Positions 24,447 through 34,401 of a DNA stretch of 64,000 nt are shown one piece after another; position 1 is the first letter of the stretch, and every line of letters begins with the position of its first letter. Origin of the DNA: Natronococcus amylolyticus DSM 10524 (lineage in GTDB: Archaea > Halobacteriota > Halobacteria > Halobacteriales > Natrialbaceae); the NCBI RefSeq assembly GCF_000337675.1, contig NZ_AOIB01000043.1, positions 53,742-117,741 on the forward strand. The letters run 5' to 3'. A program made the position numbers and the translations under genes. The notes beneath the pieces are model-generated. The model did no database searches. It was not told where the DNA came from and saw only the letters and a program-made list of their open reading frames with translations.

Positions 24447-25985
24447 ATGACAGCACAGACGTACGTCGGCGCGGTTGATCAGGGGACGACCGGAACGCGG
24501 TTTATGGTGTTCGACCACGGCGGGCAGGTCGTCGCCAACGCCTACGAGAAACACGAACAGATCTATCCGGAGCCGGGATGGGTCGAACACGACCCGATGG
24601 AGATCTGGGAGAACACGAAGAGCGTGATGACGACGGCGCTCGGTAAGGCGGGGATCAGCCCCGACCAGCTCGAGGCCATCGGCGTCACGAACCAGCGCGA
24701 GACGACGCTGCTGTGGGACGCCGAATCGGGACGGCCGGTCCACAACGCGATCGTCTGGCAGGACCGACGAACGACCGATCGGGTCGAGCAGCTCGAGGAA
24801 GACGGCCTCGTCGACACCGTTCGCGAGAAGACCGGGCTCGAGGCCGACGCCTACTTCTCGGCGACGAAAGCCGAGTGGCTCCTCGAGAACGCCGATCCGA
24901 TCAAGATGGAGCGGGCCCGTCCCGCGGACATCCAGGATCGGGCGGCCGAGGGCGACGTCCTGTTCGGAACGATCGACAGCTGGCTGATCTACAACCTCAC
25001 CGGCGAGCACATTACCGAGGTCACGAACGCCTCGCGGACGATGCTGTACAACATCCACGACCTCGAGTGGGACGACGAACTCCTCGAGGAGTTCGACATT
25101 CCGGAGGCGATGCTTCCGGAGGTTCGACCCTCGAGCGACGACGCGACCTACGGCTCGACCGACCCCGAGGGGTTCCTCGAGGCCGAGGTCCCCGTCGCCG
25201 GGGCGCTGGGTGACCAGCAGGCCGCGCTGTTCGGTCAGACCTGTTTCGACGCCGGCGAGGCCAAGAACACCTACGGAACGGGCTCGTTCTTCCTGATGAA
25301 CACCGGCGACGAGGCCGTCGAGAGCGACCACGGACTGCTGACGACGATCGGCTTCCAGCGCTCGGGTGAGTCGGTCCAGTACGCCCTCGAGGGATCGATC
25401 TTCGTCACCGGGGCGGCCATCGAGTGGCTCGAGGACCTCACGCTGATCGACAACCCGGCCCAGACCGCCGAGCTGGCCCGCAGCGTCGACTCGACCGACG
25501 GCGTCTACGTCGTCCCCGCCTTCACGGGCCTCGGTGCACCGCACTGGGACCAGCGCGCCCGCGGCACTATCGTCGGGATGACGCGGGGTACCCGCAAGGA
25601 GCACGTCGTCCGGGCGACCCTCGAGTCGATCGCCTACCAGACCCGCGACGTCGCCGAGGCGATGGAGGCCGACTCGGGCATCGAGATGACGAGCCTCCGG
25701 GTCGACGGCGGCGCGGTCAAGAACAACTACCTCTGTCAGCTCCAGTCCGACATCATCGGCTCGAAGATCGTCCGCCCGCAGGTCGACGAGACGACGGCGC
25801 TGGGGTCGGCCTACGCCGCCGGACTGGCCGTCGGGTACTGGGAGGATATCGAAGGGCTGCGCGACAACTGGCAGATCGACCGCGAGTTCGACCCCGAGAT
25901 GGACCGCGGCGAGGCCAACCGGAAGTACGACCGCTGGGGCGACGCGCTCGATAGATCGCGGGACTGGGCCCGGGACGGTGACTGA
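24447..25985 (+). CDS. glpK: Glycerol kinase
   Basis: The 512-residue FGGY-family kinase phosphorylates glycerol to glycerol-3-phosphate. Seen motifs include the N-terminal ATP phosphate loop VDQGTTGTRFMVFD, the substrate region NQRETTLLWD and IVWQDRR, the GALGDQQAALFGQ segment, YGTGSFFLMNTG, and the C-terminal ALGSAYAAGLAVG. Length matches bacterial and haloarchaeal GlpK. A membrane-protein gene starts three bases after its stop. It is divergent from glpABC. Confidence 0.97.
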   Translation: MTAQTYVGAVDQGTTGTRFMVFDHGGQVVANAYEKHEQIYPEPGWVEHDPMEIWENTKSVMTTALGKAGISPDQLEAIGVTNQRETTLLWDAESGRPVHNAIVWQDRRTTDRVEQLEEDGLVDTVREKTGLEADAYFSATKAEWLLENADPIKMERARPADIQDRAAEGDVLFGTIDSWLIYNLTGEHITEVTNASRTMLYNIHDLEWDDELLEEFDIPEAMLPEVRPSSDDATYGSTDPEGFLEAEVPVAGALGDQQAALFGQTCFDAGEAKNTYGTGSFFLMNTGDEAVESDHGLLTTIGFQRSGESVQYALEGSIFVTGAAIEWLEDLTLIDNPAQTAELARSVDSTDGVYVVPAFTGLGAPHWDQRARGTIVGMTRGTRKEHVVRATLESIAYQTRDVAEAMEADSGIEMTSLRVDGGAVKNNYLCQLQSDIIGSKIVRPQVDETTALGSAYAAGLAVGYWEDIEGLRDNWQIDREFDPEMDRGEANRKYDRWGDALDRSRDWARDGD

Positions 25986-25987
25986 GC

Positions 25988-27106
25988 ATGCTTGACGCGC
26001 TTCTCGATCTCGCCGAGATCATCGCCGCGTTCGGCGGGGGCGCTTTCGGCGCCGCGCTCGGCCCGCTGCCAGCGTTTATTTTCACGGGCTTCATGGTGAT
26101 CGCGGGCGAGGCCGCGACGCTCGTCGATCCCGAGGCGGCCGCGATCACCGATCAGGTCGCGTTCGGCCCACCGTTCTCGCCGGCGATTAGCTTCGCCGGT
26201 GGGGTGGCGGCAACGGCGTACGCCGCCAGGCGGGGGTATATGGACACTGGTTTCGACTACCACGAGGCCAAGAACATCGCCTACGCGCTCGGGACGAAAC
26301 CCGACGTGCTGGCGGTCGGCGGCGCGTTCGGTATCCTCGGCTACTGGCTCGTTACGCTCTCGGCCGAACTCGGCATGCCCTACGACCCCATTGCGATGGG
26401 GGTCGTCCTTTCGGCCTTTGCTCACCGGCTGATTCTGGGCTACAGCATCATCGGCAAGGTCCGGGGCGCGAACATCCTCGACATGGGCCCCTTCGAGCGC
26501 GAGGAGATGCGCGTCATCGGCGACTCTGCGACCGACGGCGGCGAGGCGACCGACCGCGCGGAGGGGAAGCCGACGGCTGCCGCAGCGCCACAGAAGGAGC
26601 GCCTGAAGGTAGAACCGTGGCTCCCCCACCAGTACAAGTGGGATCACGTTGCGATGCTCGGGCTCGCGGCCGGGATCCTCGGCGCCTACGTCGGGATCGT
26701 GACCGGCAGCGCGTTCCTCGGGTTCGGAATCAGCGCGGCGTCGCTGGTCTTCCTCAACTGCGGCGTCGAGAAGATCCCGGTGACCCACCACATCACGCTG
26801 CCGGCAGCGACCGCCGCGCTGGCGGTGTACGTCCCCGCCGACGGCGGGATCGCGGAGGGCGCACCGGTCGCCTACGACAGCGGCGCGTTGCTCGCGGGAA
26901 CCGGGACCGAGGTCGCCCTGATCGTTGGGCTCGTCGTTGGCGTGATCGCCGCGCTGTTCGGCGAGCTCTTCCAGCGGGTGTTCTTCGCCCACGGCGACAC
27001 CCACGTCGACCCGCCCGCCGCGGCGATCGTCTTCGGGACCTTCCTCGTCGCACTCCTGTACGTCCTGGGGGTCTTCCCGACGACGGTCTGGGTCCCGTGG
27101 TTCTGA
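25988..27106 (+). CDS. Polytopic membrane protein coupled to glpK, possible glycerol transporter
   Basis: The 372-residue protein has about 8 hydrophobic segments and an acidic cytoplasmic-type loop around residues 180-215 (GDSATDGGEATDRAEGKP). It has no aquaporin NPA motifs, so it is not GlpF. It begins two bases after the glpK stop. From memory, haloarchaeal glpK operons carry a comparable conserved membrane protein thought to assist glycerol uptake. Function here is inferred from coupling only. A T-rich CCTTCTTTCGGTTTTATCG just after the stop may act as a terminator. Confidence 0.7.
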   Translation: MLDALLDLAEIIAAFGGGAFGAALGPLPAFIFTGFMVIAGEAATLVDPEAAAITDQVAFGPPFSPAISFAGGVAATAYAARRGYMDTGFDYHEAKNIAYALGTKPDVLAVGGAFGILGYWLVTLSAELGMPYDPIAMGVVLSAFAHRLILGYSIIGKVRGANILDMGPFEREEMRVIGDSATDGGEATDRAEGKPTAAAAPQKERLKVEPWLPHQYKWDHVAMLGLAAGILGAYVGIVTGSAFLGFGISAASLVFLNCGVEKIPVTHHITLPAATAALAVYVPADGGIAEGAPVAYDSGALLAGTGTEVALIVGLVVGVIAALFGELFQRVFFAHGDTHVDPPAAAIVFGTFLVALLYVLGVFPTTVWVPWF

Positions 27107-27221
27107 TCGCTCGCTAACCCTTCTTTCGGTTTTATCGCCGCGTTCGACACGCTCTCGAGCGACCCTACTCGCGTTCGTCCGGATCCGTTCGCTTTAGGCG
27201 ACCGCGGCCCGACGTCCCGTC

Positions 27222-27905
27222 ATGACCGCCGACCCGCCGCTGGTTCTCGACATCGACGGCACCCTGACCCGCCCCGATCGGTGGGGGATCGACCCGCGCG
27301 TCTTCGACCCGATCCGCGACTGGGAGGCACCGGTCGTGATCGCCACCGGGAAGGCCTTCCCCTACCCCGTCGCCCTCTGTCACTTCGTCGGCGTGCCCGA
27401 ACTCGTCGTCGCCGAGAACGGCGGCGTCGTCTACACCGGCGACGACGTCTTCTTCACCGCCGACCGGGAGGCCGCCCAGGCCGTCGCCGAACGGTATCGG
27501 GGCGCGGGCTACGAGCTGGGGTGGGGCGAGGAGGACACCGTCAACCGCTGGCGGGAGACCGAGGTCGCGATCAACCTCGAGCAACCGATCGAACCGCTCC
27601 GGGAGATCGCCGCCGAGTACGGCCTCGAGGTCGTCGACACCGGCTACGCCTACCACGTCAAGGACACGAATCCGAACAAAGGCGACGGCGTCGAGACGAT
27701 CGCCGACCACGTCGGCTTCGACCTCGAGGGGGCCGTCGCCGTCGGCGACTCGGTCAACGACGTCTCGACGTTCGAGGCCGTCGGCCGGAGCTTCGCGGTG
27801 GCCAACGCCGACGCGGCCGCGACCGAGGCGGCAGACGAGGTGCTCGAGGAGGTCCACGCCGACGGAACGCTGTCGGTACTCGAGCGCGTTCGGGAGAGCC
27901 GATAA
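27222..27905 (+). CDS. HAD phosphatase, archaeal phosphoglycolate phosphatase type
   Basis: The 227-residue HAD-superfamily enzyme opens with the catalytic LVLDIDGTLTRPD and continues with IATGKAFPYP, the cap region, KDTNPNKGDGVE and VAVGDSVNDVSTFE, giving all four HAD motifs in C2-cap order. The archaeal TA0175-type family hydrolyses 2-phosphoglycolate. Start at the ATG at 27222, with a GCTTTAGGC element about 30 bases upstream. It is a single gene after the glpK operon. Confidence 0.88.
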   Translation: MTADPPLVLDIDGTLTRPDRWGIDPRVFDPIRDWEAPVVIATGKAFPYPVALCHFVGVPELVVAENGGVVYTGDDVFFTADREAAQAVAERYRGAGYELGWGEEDTVNRWRETEVAINLEQPIEPLREIAAEYGLEVVDTGYAYHVKDTNPNKGDGVETIADHVGFDLEGAVAVGDSVNDVSTFEAVGRSFAVANADAAATEAADEVLEEVHADGTLSVLERVRESR

Positions 27906-28139
27906 CGCTCGGACCCGCCTCAACGACGGTGCTTCCAGTGTCTCGTCGGAGACGGGACCGCTTCGAACCGATCGACGATCGGTGCGGTGGCGCGCGCTGT
28001 CGCCAGGATTTCGCTGTCGCTCGATCCTGGCTGACGCTATCGTACGAGTTGACCAGGGAGAGCGTGGGGATTCTCCGTTTCTGCGACCGGCAACTGGGTA
28101 GTAATTCAGCTATCTGTCCATATAGGACGACTATCCACT

Positions 28140-28352
28140 ATGGTTCGAGCACGGATCGTCGGACTGGGATTGGTCCTCGCGACCGGACTCCACCTCTGGA
28201 CGACGACTCGAGTCAGCGGCTACGAGCTACAGGTCCTCTTTGCACTGCTGACGATGAGCGTTGCGCTCGCCGCCGTCGTCGTCCTCTTTCGCTCGAGCGC
28301 GTCGATGCGTCCGAGTAACTCGCTCGGGGATACGGCCTCCCTCGAGACGTGA
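28140..28352 (+). CDS. Small two-span membrane protein
   Basis: The 70-residue protein has two hydrophobic segments (IVGLGLVLATGLHL and VLFALLTMSVALAAVVVLF) separated by a short polar loop, and an acidic C-terminal tail. No family recognised. The ATG is preceded by CCATATAGG, a TATA-like element inside the near-palindrome GTCCATATAGGAC. The 234 bases between the phosphatase gene and this gene show no other gene. Confidence 0.5.
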   Translation: MVRARIVGLGLVLATGLHLWTTTRVSGYELQVLFALLTMSVALAAVVVLFRSSASMRPSNSLGDTASLET

Positions 28353-28415
28353 CTGCGCCTGGTCTCGCGTCGCTCGAGGACTCGCGAAAGAAACGGAACC
28401 GAAGTCTGGACTGCG

Positions 28416-28757
28416 TTAGGCCTCGTCCTCGTCGGTGAGATCCTCGATCCAGCTGATCGCGGCCATCGCCTGCGGGAATCCGAGCGTCGGGATCGAGAGC
28501 GCGGCGACCTGTTTGAGCGCTTCGGGATCGACGTCCTCGTCGAGCCCGCGCCGGACGTGGGAGTGGACGGCACCCTCGGACCCGGCGCCGATCGCGAGCG
28601 CGAGTTTGACGAGCCGCTTCGTCTCGTCGTCGATCGGACCGGCCTCTGAGCACGCCTCGCCGAGGTCGGAGTACGCCTCCCAGACCTCGGGGTAGTCGTC
28701 TGCGAACTCGCCCGCCGTCGACGGCAGTTCGTCGGGATCGTCTATCTGATCGGCCAT
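28416..28757 (-). CDS. Carboxymuconolactone decarboxylase-like protein without redox cysteines
   Basis: The 113-residue all-helical protein matches the AhpD/carboxymuconolactone decarboxylase fold: ETKRLVKLALAIGAGSEGAVHSHVRRGLDEDVDPEALKQV and LGFPQAMAAI. The position of the usual CxxCxxxH peroxidase motif reads GSEGAVHSH, so both cysteines are missing while the His region remains. A thiol-dependent peroxidase activity is therefore unlikely and a decarboxylase-like or structural role more likely. Confidence 0.8.
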   Translation of the reverse strand: MADQIDDPDELPSTAGEFADDYPEVWEAYSDLGEACSEAGPIDDETKRLVKLALAIGAGSEGAVHSHVRRGLDEDVDPEALKQVAALSIPTLGFPQAMAAISWIEDLTDEDEA

Positions 28758-28897
28758 CTGTGTGCGAGGCGTCAGTCCGAACCGACAAGATAGTTCTGCC
28801 GGAGCCCGGTCCGTGGGAATCAGCTCGCACGGCCGGGCGATCCGCTCGAGCGAGCGGTCGCAGAACGCTTTTCTATCGACCGCCCCGACTCTCGGGT

Positions 28898-29203
28898 ATG
28901 GACGGATTCGACGTCGCAGTCGGGGCCTTCGGTCTCAGCGCGACGGCCGCGATCTTCGCGCTCGTTCACCGGGACGCGATCGGCCAGGAGATCTCCCGGC
29001 CGCGGCTGTGGGCCGCGATCGCGGCGGTCCCGTTCCTGCTCGGGGTGGGACTGTACCTGTTCGCCCCGGCGCCGATGACGGGCGTGATCATGACCGCTAA
29101 CACCGGAATCGTACTCTACACGTTCGAACGAGAGATCGTCAACGAGGACGACGAGGGCGACGACGAACCGGTCGAACCCGGGACGTTGCCACACCAGAAG
29201 TAG
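28898..29203 (+). CDS. Small membrane protein of unknown function
   Basis: The 101-residue protein has three hydrophobic segments (about residues 5-25, 37-57 and 60-80) and a disordered acidic tail (NEDDEGDDEPVEPGTLPHQK). The start at 28898 follows the spacing of the first hydrophobic segment; the frame upstream is Arg-rich and not coding-like. No family recognised. It precedes TYW1 by about 100 bases in the same direction. Confidence 0.6.
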   Translation: MDGFDVAVGAFGLSATAAIFALVHRDAIGQEISRPRLWAAIAAVPFLLGVGLYLFAPAPMTGVIMTANTGIVLYTFEREIVNEDDEGDDEPVEPGTLPHQK

Positions 29204-29310
29204 CGTTACTCGCCGCCTCGCTCGTCGAGTCGGCGACGGCGCGCCGGGCCTCGAGCGAGCGAACCGACACCACACGGCTTTTGCCCGCGCCCGAGCAAGG
29301 AGGGATCAAC

Positions 29311-30342
29311 ATGAGCGACTCCGCGGATCCCGCAACCGGGTCGGGGACGCCCGAGGCTGACGACGGAGGAGCCGACGACACTCCCGCCCAGATCTCGAGC
29401 CCGAACTACCACAGCGAGAACCACACCGCGGCCCAGACCTGCGGCTGGACGGCGAACGCCCTCCGGGGCGAGGGACGGTGTTACAAGAACGTCTTCTACG
29501 GCATCCAGTCCCACCGTTGCATTCAGATGACGCCGGTCGTCAAGTGCAACGAGCGCTGCGTCTTCTGCTGGCGCGACCACCGGGGTCACGCCTACGAGCT
29601 GGGCGACGTCGAGTGGGACGACCCCGAGGCGGTCGTCGACGCCTCGATCCGCCTCCAGAAGAAGCTGCTGTCGGGTTTCGGCGGCAACGACGACGTCCCC
29701 CGCGAAGTGTTCGAGGAGGCGATGGAGCCCCGCCACGTCGCCATCTCGCTGGACGGCGAGCCGACGCTGTACCCCTACCTGCCGGAACTGCTCGAGGCCT
29801 TTCACGACCGGGATATCACCACGTTCCTCGTCTCTAACGGCACCCGACCCGAGGTGCTCCGGGAGTGTGATCCCACACAGCTGTACGTCAGCGTCGACGC
29901 CGCCGAGCGCCACACCTTCGACCAGGTGGTCAAGGCCGTCGAGGACGACGCCTGGGATCGGCTGCTCGAGACGATGGACGTCCTCCGCGAGAAGGACGAA
30001 ACGCGGACCGTGCTGCGGACGACGCTCGTCAAGGGCGAGAACATGCACCACCCCGACTGGTACGCCGGCTTCTACCAGCAGGCCGATCCGGACTTCCTCG
30101 AGCTGAAGGCGTACATGCACGTCGGCCACTCCCAGGGACGACTCGACCGCTCGTCGATGCCCGACCACGAGGAGGTCGTCGACTTCACCGAACAGGTACA
30201 GGAGTACATGCCCGAGTTCACCGAACTCCGTGGCGTTCCACCGTCGCGCGTGGCGCTGCTCGCGAAGGACGAGGAAACGTGGGTACCCAAACTCGAGCAG
30301 GGAAGCGAGTTCTGGGAGCGGGACCCGGTGACTGGCGACTGA
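29311..30342 (+). CDS. taw1: tRNA 4-demethylwyosine synthase TYW1
   Basis: The 343-residue radical SAM enzyme makes the tricyclic wyosine base at position 37 of tRNA-Phe from m1G and pyruvate. The SAM cluster motif is CNERCVFCW (Cys79, Cys83, Cys86). Three upstream cysteines (Cys44, Cys57, Cys70) would hold the second 4Fe-4S cluster found in archaeal TYW1. Further motifs include [11 protein letters not shown] and [11 protein letters not shown]. Start at the ATG at 29311 rather than a codon ten residues upstream. The acidic first 30 residues are typical of haloarchaea. Confidence 0.93.
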   Translation: MSDSADPATGSGTPEADDGGADDTPAQISSPNYHSENHTAAQTCGWTANALRGEGRCYKNVFYGIQSHRCIQMTPVVKCNERCVFCWRDHRGHAYELGDVEWDDPEAVVDASIRLQKKLLSGFGGNDDVPREVFEEAMEPRHVAISLDGEPTLYPYLPELLEAFHDRDITTFLVSNGTRPEVLRECDPTQLYVSVDAAERHTFDQVVKAVEDDAWDRLLETMDVLREKDETRTVLRTTLVKGENMHHPDWYAGFYQQADPDFLELKAYMHVGHSQGRLDRSSMPDHEEVVDFTEQVQEYMPEFTELRGVPPSRVALLAKDEETWVPKLEQGSEFWERDPVTGD

Positions 30343-30530
30343 GCCGACCGTCGTCCCGTACCGTCGGTTCGTTAGCGTCCCCGGGGGGCGAAGGTGTTAG
30401 CCGGAGGCCTTTTATCGACGTCGGGCTGACGTTCAGTACGAACCGAATAAACGGCCGCCAACTGCATCACAGTTCTGTTACGCATTCCACATCCGATACG
30501 CTTTTGAGTGCCCCCGCGAACCTTCTAGGT

Positions 30531-31238
30531 ATGTCAGTGTCAGCCGAGTCCGCCGTCGGCCACGACGAACTCGCCGTTCTCAAGCTGCTCGCGCTCGAGG
30601 GCGGGCTCGAGGGTGACGTCAAGATCTCCTGTTCCCGCCTCGCGGAGCGCCTCGAGGCGTCGAACCAGACGGCCTCGCGCCGGCTCCAGCGCCTCGAGGC
30701 GTCCGACCTGCTCGAGCGCGATACCGTCAGCGACGGGCAGTGGGTCGCGGTGACCGACGCGGGCGAACGAGCGCTCCACGCCGAGTACGAGGACTACCGA
30801 CGCATCTTCGAGAGCGACCCGGAGGTCGAACTCGAGGGGACCGTCACCAGCGGGATGGGCGAGGGCCGCCACTACATCTCGCTGTCGGGGTACAAACGCC
30901 AGTTCGCCGACCGACTCGGCTACGAGCCGTTTCCCGGAACGCTGAACGTCGACCTCCGAGAGGACAGCGTTCGCCGCCGGAGCGCGATGGCCTCCCTCGA
31001 GCCGGTGCCGATCGACGGCTGGGAGGACGAGGACCGGACCTACGGTCCCGCGGTCTGTCACCCCGCGACCGTCGAGACCGCCGACGGCGGGCGTTACGAG
31101 GAGGCCCACATCATCGCGCCCGAACGAACCCACCACGACGAGGACCAACTCGAGGTCATCGCCCCCGAGAAGCTCCGCGAAACGCTGGAACTCGAGGACG
31201 GGAATCGCGTGACGGTCACCGTGGGTGATCGTCGATGA
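30531..31238 (+). CDS. rbkR: CTP-dependent riboflavin kinase with N-terminal HTH (RbkR)
   Basis: The 235-residue bifunctional protein has a MarR-like winged helix at residues 8-80 ([20 protein letters not shown]) and a cradle-loop riboflavin kinase domain from about residue 95 ([28 protein letters not shown]). The archaeal enzyme uses CTP to make FMN, and fused HTH versions regulate riboflavin genes. A TATA-like CGCTTTTGAG lies about 25 bases upstream of the ATG. The stop overlaps the ribB start (ATGA). The 188-base upstream gap shows no gene. Confidence 0.92.
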   Translation: MSVSAESAVGHDELAVLKLLALEGGLEGDVKISCSRLAERLEASNQTASRRLQRLEASDLLERDTVSDGQWVAVTDAGERALHAEYEDYRRIFESDPEVELEGTVTSGMGEGRHYISLSGYKRQFADRLGYEPFPGTLNVDLREDSVRRRSAMASLEPVPIDGWEDEDRTYGPAVCHPATVETADGGRYEEAHIIAPERTHHDEDQLEVIAPEKLRETLELEDGNRVTVTVGDRR

Positions 31239-31927
31239 CCGGGCGCCACGCCAGCGCGAACGCCGGCGCGGGCGAGCAGGCGCCGGCGGCGTTCGAGCGC
31301 GCCCTCGAGTCGCTGCGGGCGGGCGAGCCGGTACTGGTCCACGACGCGGCCGACCGCGAGGGAGAGACGGACATCATCTACCACGCCGACGCGGTCACGT
31401 CCGACGCCGTCGCCCACATGCGAAACGACGCCGGCGGGCTGGTCTGTGTCGCCCTCGCCCACGAGGTCGCGGAGGCGTTCGACCTTCCCTTCTACACCGA
31501 GGAGATCGATCACCCTGCCGCAGCCGACCACGAACTCGGCTACGACGAGCGCTCGTCGTTCTCGCTAACGGTCAACCACCGTGATACCTACACCGGGATC
31601 ACCGACGCCGACCGCTCGCTGACGATCCGAACCCTGGGCGAGGCCGCGGCCGAACCGTCTGCGACGGAGTTCGCAACCGAGTTCCGCGTCCCTGGTCACG
31701 TCCACCTGCTGAAAGCGGCTCCCGACCTGCTCGCCCAGCGAGAGGGTCACACCGAACTCGGCCTCGCCCTCGCCGGCGCCGCCGACCTCCCGCCCGCGGT
31801 CGTCGTCTGCGAGATGTTAGACGACCAGACCGGCGAGGCGCTCACCCCCGCCGACGCCCGCGCCTACGCCGACCGCCACGACTACGTCTACCTCGAGGGC
31901 CGGGACGTTCTCGAGCGACTGGCCTGA
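31235..31927 (+). CDS. ribB: 3,4-dihydroxy-2-butanone 4-phosphate synthase
   Basis: The 230-residue enzyme converts ribulose 5-phosphate to the four-carbon unit of riboflavin. It shows [18 protein letters not shown] (metal-binding acidic loop), [13 protein letters not shown], the YTGITDADR substrate segment, and [10 protein letters not shown] near the middle. It is fully coupled to rbkR by a four-base overlap, so one transcript makes riboflavin precursor and converts riboflavin to FMN. Confidence 0.95.
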   Translation: MTGRHASANAGAGEQAPAAFERALESLRAGEPVLVHDAADREGETDIIYHADAVTSDAVAHMRNDAGGLVCVALAHEVAEAFDLPFYTEEIDHPAAADHELGYDERSSFSLTVNHRDTYTGITDADRSLTIRTLGEAAAEPSATEFATEFRVPGHVHLLKAAPDLLAQREGHTELGLALAGAADLPPAVVVCEMLDDQTGEALTPADARAYADRHDYVYLEGRDVLERLA

Positions 31928-31936
31928 TCGGGATCG

Positions 31937-32287
31937 TCAGTCGCCGTCGGTTTCGAACCGGGATTGGTCGGTTCCGGGACCGCTTCGGTACACCGCGTAG
32001 AGGATGAGCACGGCGATCGAGACGTCGACGCCGTGTTCGACCAGGTGGTGGACCGTCATCGGAACCAGCCCGAAGACGGTTCCCAGTCCGACGAGCGAGC
32101 GGGTGACGAGCAATCCGAGTGCGATCGTTACCAGCAGATACCGCGTCGACCGCCGCCGGGAGTAGGCGACGACCCCGATACAGAACAGTACCGTCGTTCC
32201 GGCGACCGCGAGCACGATAACGGCGAGCAGGACGGGCGTCAGCTGGGGGTCCACCCACCCGACGTCGAACGGGTTCGTGTGCTGCAT
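31937..32287 (-). CDS. Small membrane protein of unknown function
   Basis: The 116-residue protein has three likely transmembrane helices (about 17-42, 48-75 and 80-100), with an Arg-rich loop YSRRRSTRY after the first. The extracellular start QHTNPFDVGW is conserved-looking. A possible relative of haloarchaeal DUF7471-type proteins, but I cannot confirm. Convergent with ribB and divergent from the winged-helix regulator. Confidence 0.6.
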   Translation of the reverse strand: MQHTNPFDVGWVDPQLTPVLLAVIVLAVAGTTVLFCIGVVAYSRRRSTRYLLVTIALGLLVTRSLVGLGTVFGLVPMTVHHLVEHGVDVSIAVLILYAVYRSGPGTDQSRFETDGD

Positions 32288-32463
32288 CTCCGTTGGTAGA
32301 CGTCGAGCGGAGAGTTACCTATGTGCTTCGATCGTAAAAACAGGGTTATAGTCGTCCGGAACGGAACGCCGGTACGAACCGCGGGTGGTGACTCGGTCGG
32401 CGCCCGACCCGGGAGCGAAACGAAAGCCGATGCCGACGCCGTCCGCCGACGGAACCAATCGCA

Positions 32464-32976
32464 ATGACAGAGACGAGACGACAGATCAGAACGCACGTCT
32501 ACGCCAACGCCGGCATCCACTTCAACGAACTCGTGAGGGAGTCGTCGTTCGCACCGGGACAGATTCAGTACCACGTTCGCCGACTGATCGACGACGGCGA
32601 ACTCGTTCGGGGGGAGTTCTACGGCCGAACTCACTACTACGCGCCCGGGTACGACGAACACGAACGGGCGATGCTGGCACTGTTCCGGCGCGAAACCGCC
32701 CGTGAGATCGTCGTCCACCTGATCGAACACGAGCCCACGGGGCCAGGCGGGGTCGCCAATGCGGTCGGGATCGCCCGGAGCACGCTCGAGTACCACCTCG
32801 ACCGGCTGGTCGAACAGAAGGTCGTCGAGAAGACCTACGACGAGCGCGGTCGAGTCGTTCTCCGACTGGCGAACCCCGAACGGACCGGCGAACTGCTGTC
32901 GGCGGTCGAACCGACCGTTCCCGACCGGTTGCTCGACCGGTTTACCCGCCTCGTCGACGACCTGCTCGGGGGGTAA
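32464..32976 (+). CDS. Tandem winged-helix transcriptional regulator
   Basis: The 170-residue protein has two winged-helix units. The first covers residues 1-65 (VRESSFAPGQIQYHVRRLIDDGELVRGEF); the second covers 75-145 (GVANAVGIARSTLEYHLDRLVEQKVVEKT). The IQYHVRRL and TLEYHLDRL recognition helices are typical of haloarchaeal ArsR/MarR-like regulators. A run of aromatics and His (GRTHYYAPGYDEHERA) separates the units and could sense metal or redox state. It lies just upstream of the copper-module genes, so it may control them. Confidence 0.8.
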   Translation: MTETRRQIRTHVYANAGIHFNELVRESSFAPGQIQYHVRRLIDDGELVRGEFYGRTHYYAPGYDEHERAMLALFRRETAREIVVHLIEHEPTGPGGVANAVGIARSTLEYHLDRLVEQKVVEKTYDERGRVVLRLANPERTGELLSAVEPTVPDRLLDRFTRLVDDLLGG

Positions 32977-33135
32977 CCGAGCTCACGGTGACGACGGGAG
33001 TCGACCGTTCCGTACGACGCCCGGAAGCCGACAGCTGCGTACCCGTTGGGCGACTCGCGTTTCCGTTCGCTTATCGAACCAGAGTTTCGACAACCGCACC
33101 AGAACGAACGTGGTCGACCGGGAATAGAGTCGAGT

Positions 33136-34398
33136 ATGGACCAATCGGTCAAGCGACGACGTTTCGTACAGGTAGCTGGAAGCGGACTCGTCGTCGGTAT
33201 TGCGGGCTGTGCCGGTGACGATGGCGACGATGGTGACGATAGCGACGAAGCAGGTGACGATCACGACGATCATGACGACCATAACGGTGACGACGAAGAG
33301 TCGGAGACCGAGAACGGCGACAGCGAGGGACTGATCTACGCCTTCGCGCCGAACACGATCGCGATTATCGACCCCGAAGACGGCGAGGTAGTCGACGAGA
33401 TCACCGACGACCTCGACGACGAAGGGTGGGGCGATCCGCGGATCACGACCGATTACAGCGAGATCTACGTGATCAGGGAGTCGCCCTCGCAGGTGCTCGT
33501 CATCGACACCGAGGCACGCGAGATCGTCGATGAGGTCGATATCGGACCGGACGCGACCCACATGTACCACCCCAACGACGACGAGATGTGGGCCCACAGC
33601 GACGACGAAGGAACCTTCTACGTCATCGATACCGACTCCCACGAGGTCACCGAAATCGTCGAGTCGGGGCTCGAGGAGGAAGGCCACGGGAAGCTGCTCT
33701 ACCACGAGGATATGGGCTCGGTTGGCTACGCGACGAACGTCAACGACCCCGGATCGCCGGTGATCGACCTCGAGAACTACGAACGAAGCGACTTTATCGA
33801 GTTCGAGAACGACGAGGAGGGCACCCACTACAAGGCCTATGCGCCCGAAACGGGGCTGGCGTACTTCGAGTTCGGGGACGAGACCGTCGTCGTCGACACC
33901 GAGGACGACGAGGTCGTCGACACCCTCGACTTCGCGGGCGGGATGTACCTCACCCCCGATGAGGAGGTTCTCGGCGTACTCGACGGCGACGACGTCCGAT
34001 TCCTCGACGCGACGAGCGAGGATAGCGAGGAGCTCGGCGTCGTCGAGGTCGGGGACGATCCGGACGCGCTCCGGTATCACGAGGCCGACGACGCGGTCTA
34101 CGCGTTCACGGCGAACACACAGACCGACGAGGCGTCGATCATCGACGTTGAGGCGGCCGAGGTCGTCGAGACCGTCGACATCGGCGATATCGAGCGCCCC
34201 GAGGACGCCGACCACCTCCACCGAACCGGCGTCGCCGGCGGCGACTACTTCGTCAGCCCAGCCGACGCCGACGGAATCGTCGCGATCGTCGACATGGACG
34301 CACAGGAGCTCGTTGAGCAGGTCGAGGTCGAGGAGGGCGTCGACACCGTCCAGTACGTCGGCCATTCCGGCGTCGGCTACACCGGCACACTCAGGTAA
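33136..34398 (+). CDS. Exported beta-propeller lipoprotein with Asp/His-rich linker
   Basis: The 420-residue protein starts MDQSVKRRRFVQVAGSG, a Tat signal with a lipobox Cys at residue 25. An Asp/His stretch follows (His43, His46, His49 in an acidic run). The rest is a YVTN/YncE-like seven-bladed propeller of repeated units of the form VLVIDTEAREIVDEVDIG. The linker could bind metal. It ends three bases before the CopC-CopD fusion gene, so the two are probably co-transcribed. Function is inferred as extracellular copper/metal handling. Confidence 0.7.
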   Translation: MDQSVKRRRFVQVAGSGLVVGIAGCAGDDGDDGDDSDEAGDDHDDHDDHNGDDEESETENGDSEGLIYAFAPNTIAIIDPEDGEVVDEITDDLDDEGWGDPRITTDYSEIYVIRESPSQVLVIDTEAREIVDEVDIGPDATHMYHPNDDEMWAHSDDEGTFYVIDTDSHEVTEIVESGLEEEGHGKLLYHEDMGSVGYATNVNDPGSPVIDLENYERSDFIEFENDEEGTHYKAYAPETGLAYFEFGDETVVVDTEDDEVVDTLDFAGGMYLTPDEEVLGVLDGDDVRFLDATSEDSEELGVVEVGDDPDALRYHEADDAVYAFTANTQTDEASIIDVEAAEVVETVDIGDIERPEDADHLHRTGVAGGDYFVSPADADGIVAIVDMDAQELVEQVEVEEGVDTVQYVGHSGVGYTGTLR

Positions 34399-34401
34399 GC
34401 G

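Noticed and set aside
27906..28139. Possible tRNA or small RNA in the gap after the phosphatase gene
   Set aside because: No cloverleaf, T-loop or CCA-type end could be found by eye; only a TATA-like near-palindrome.
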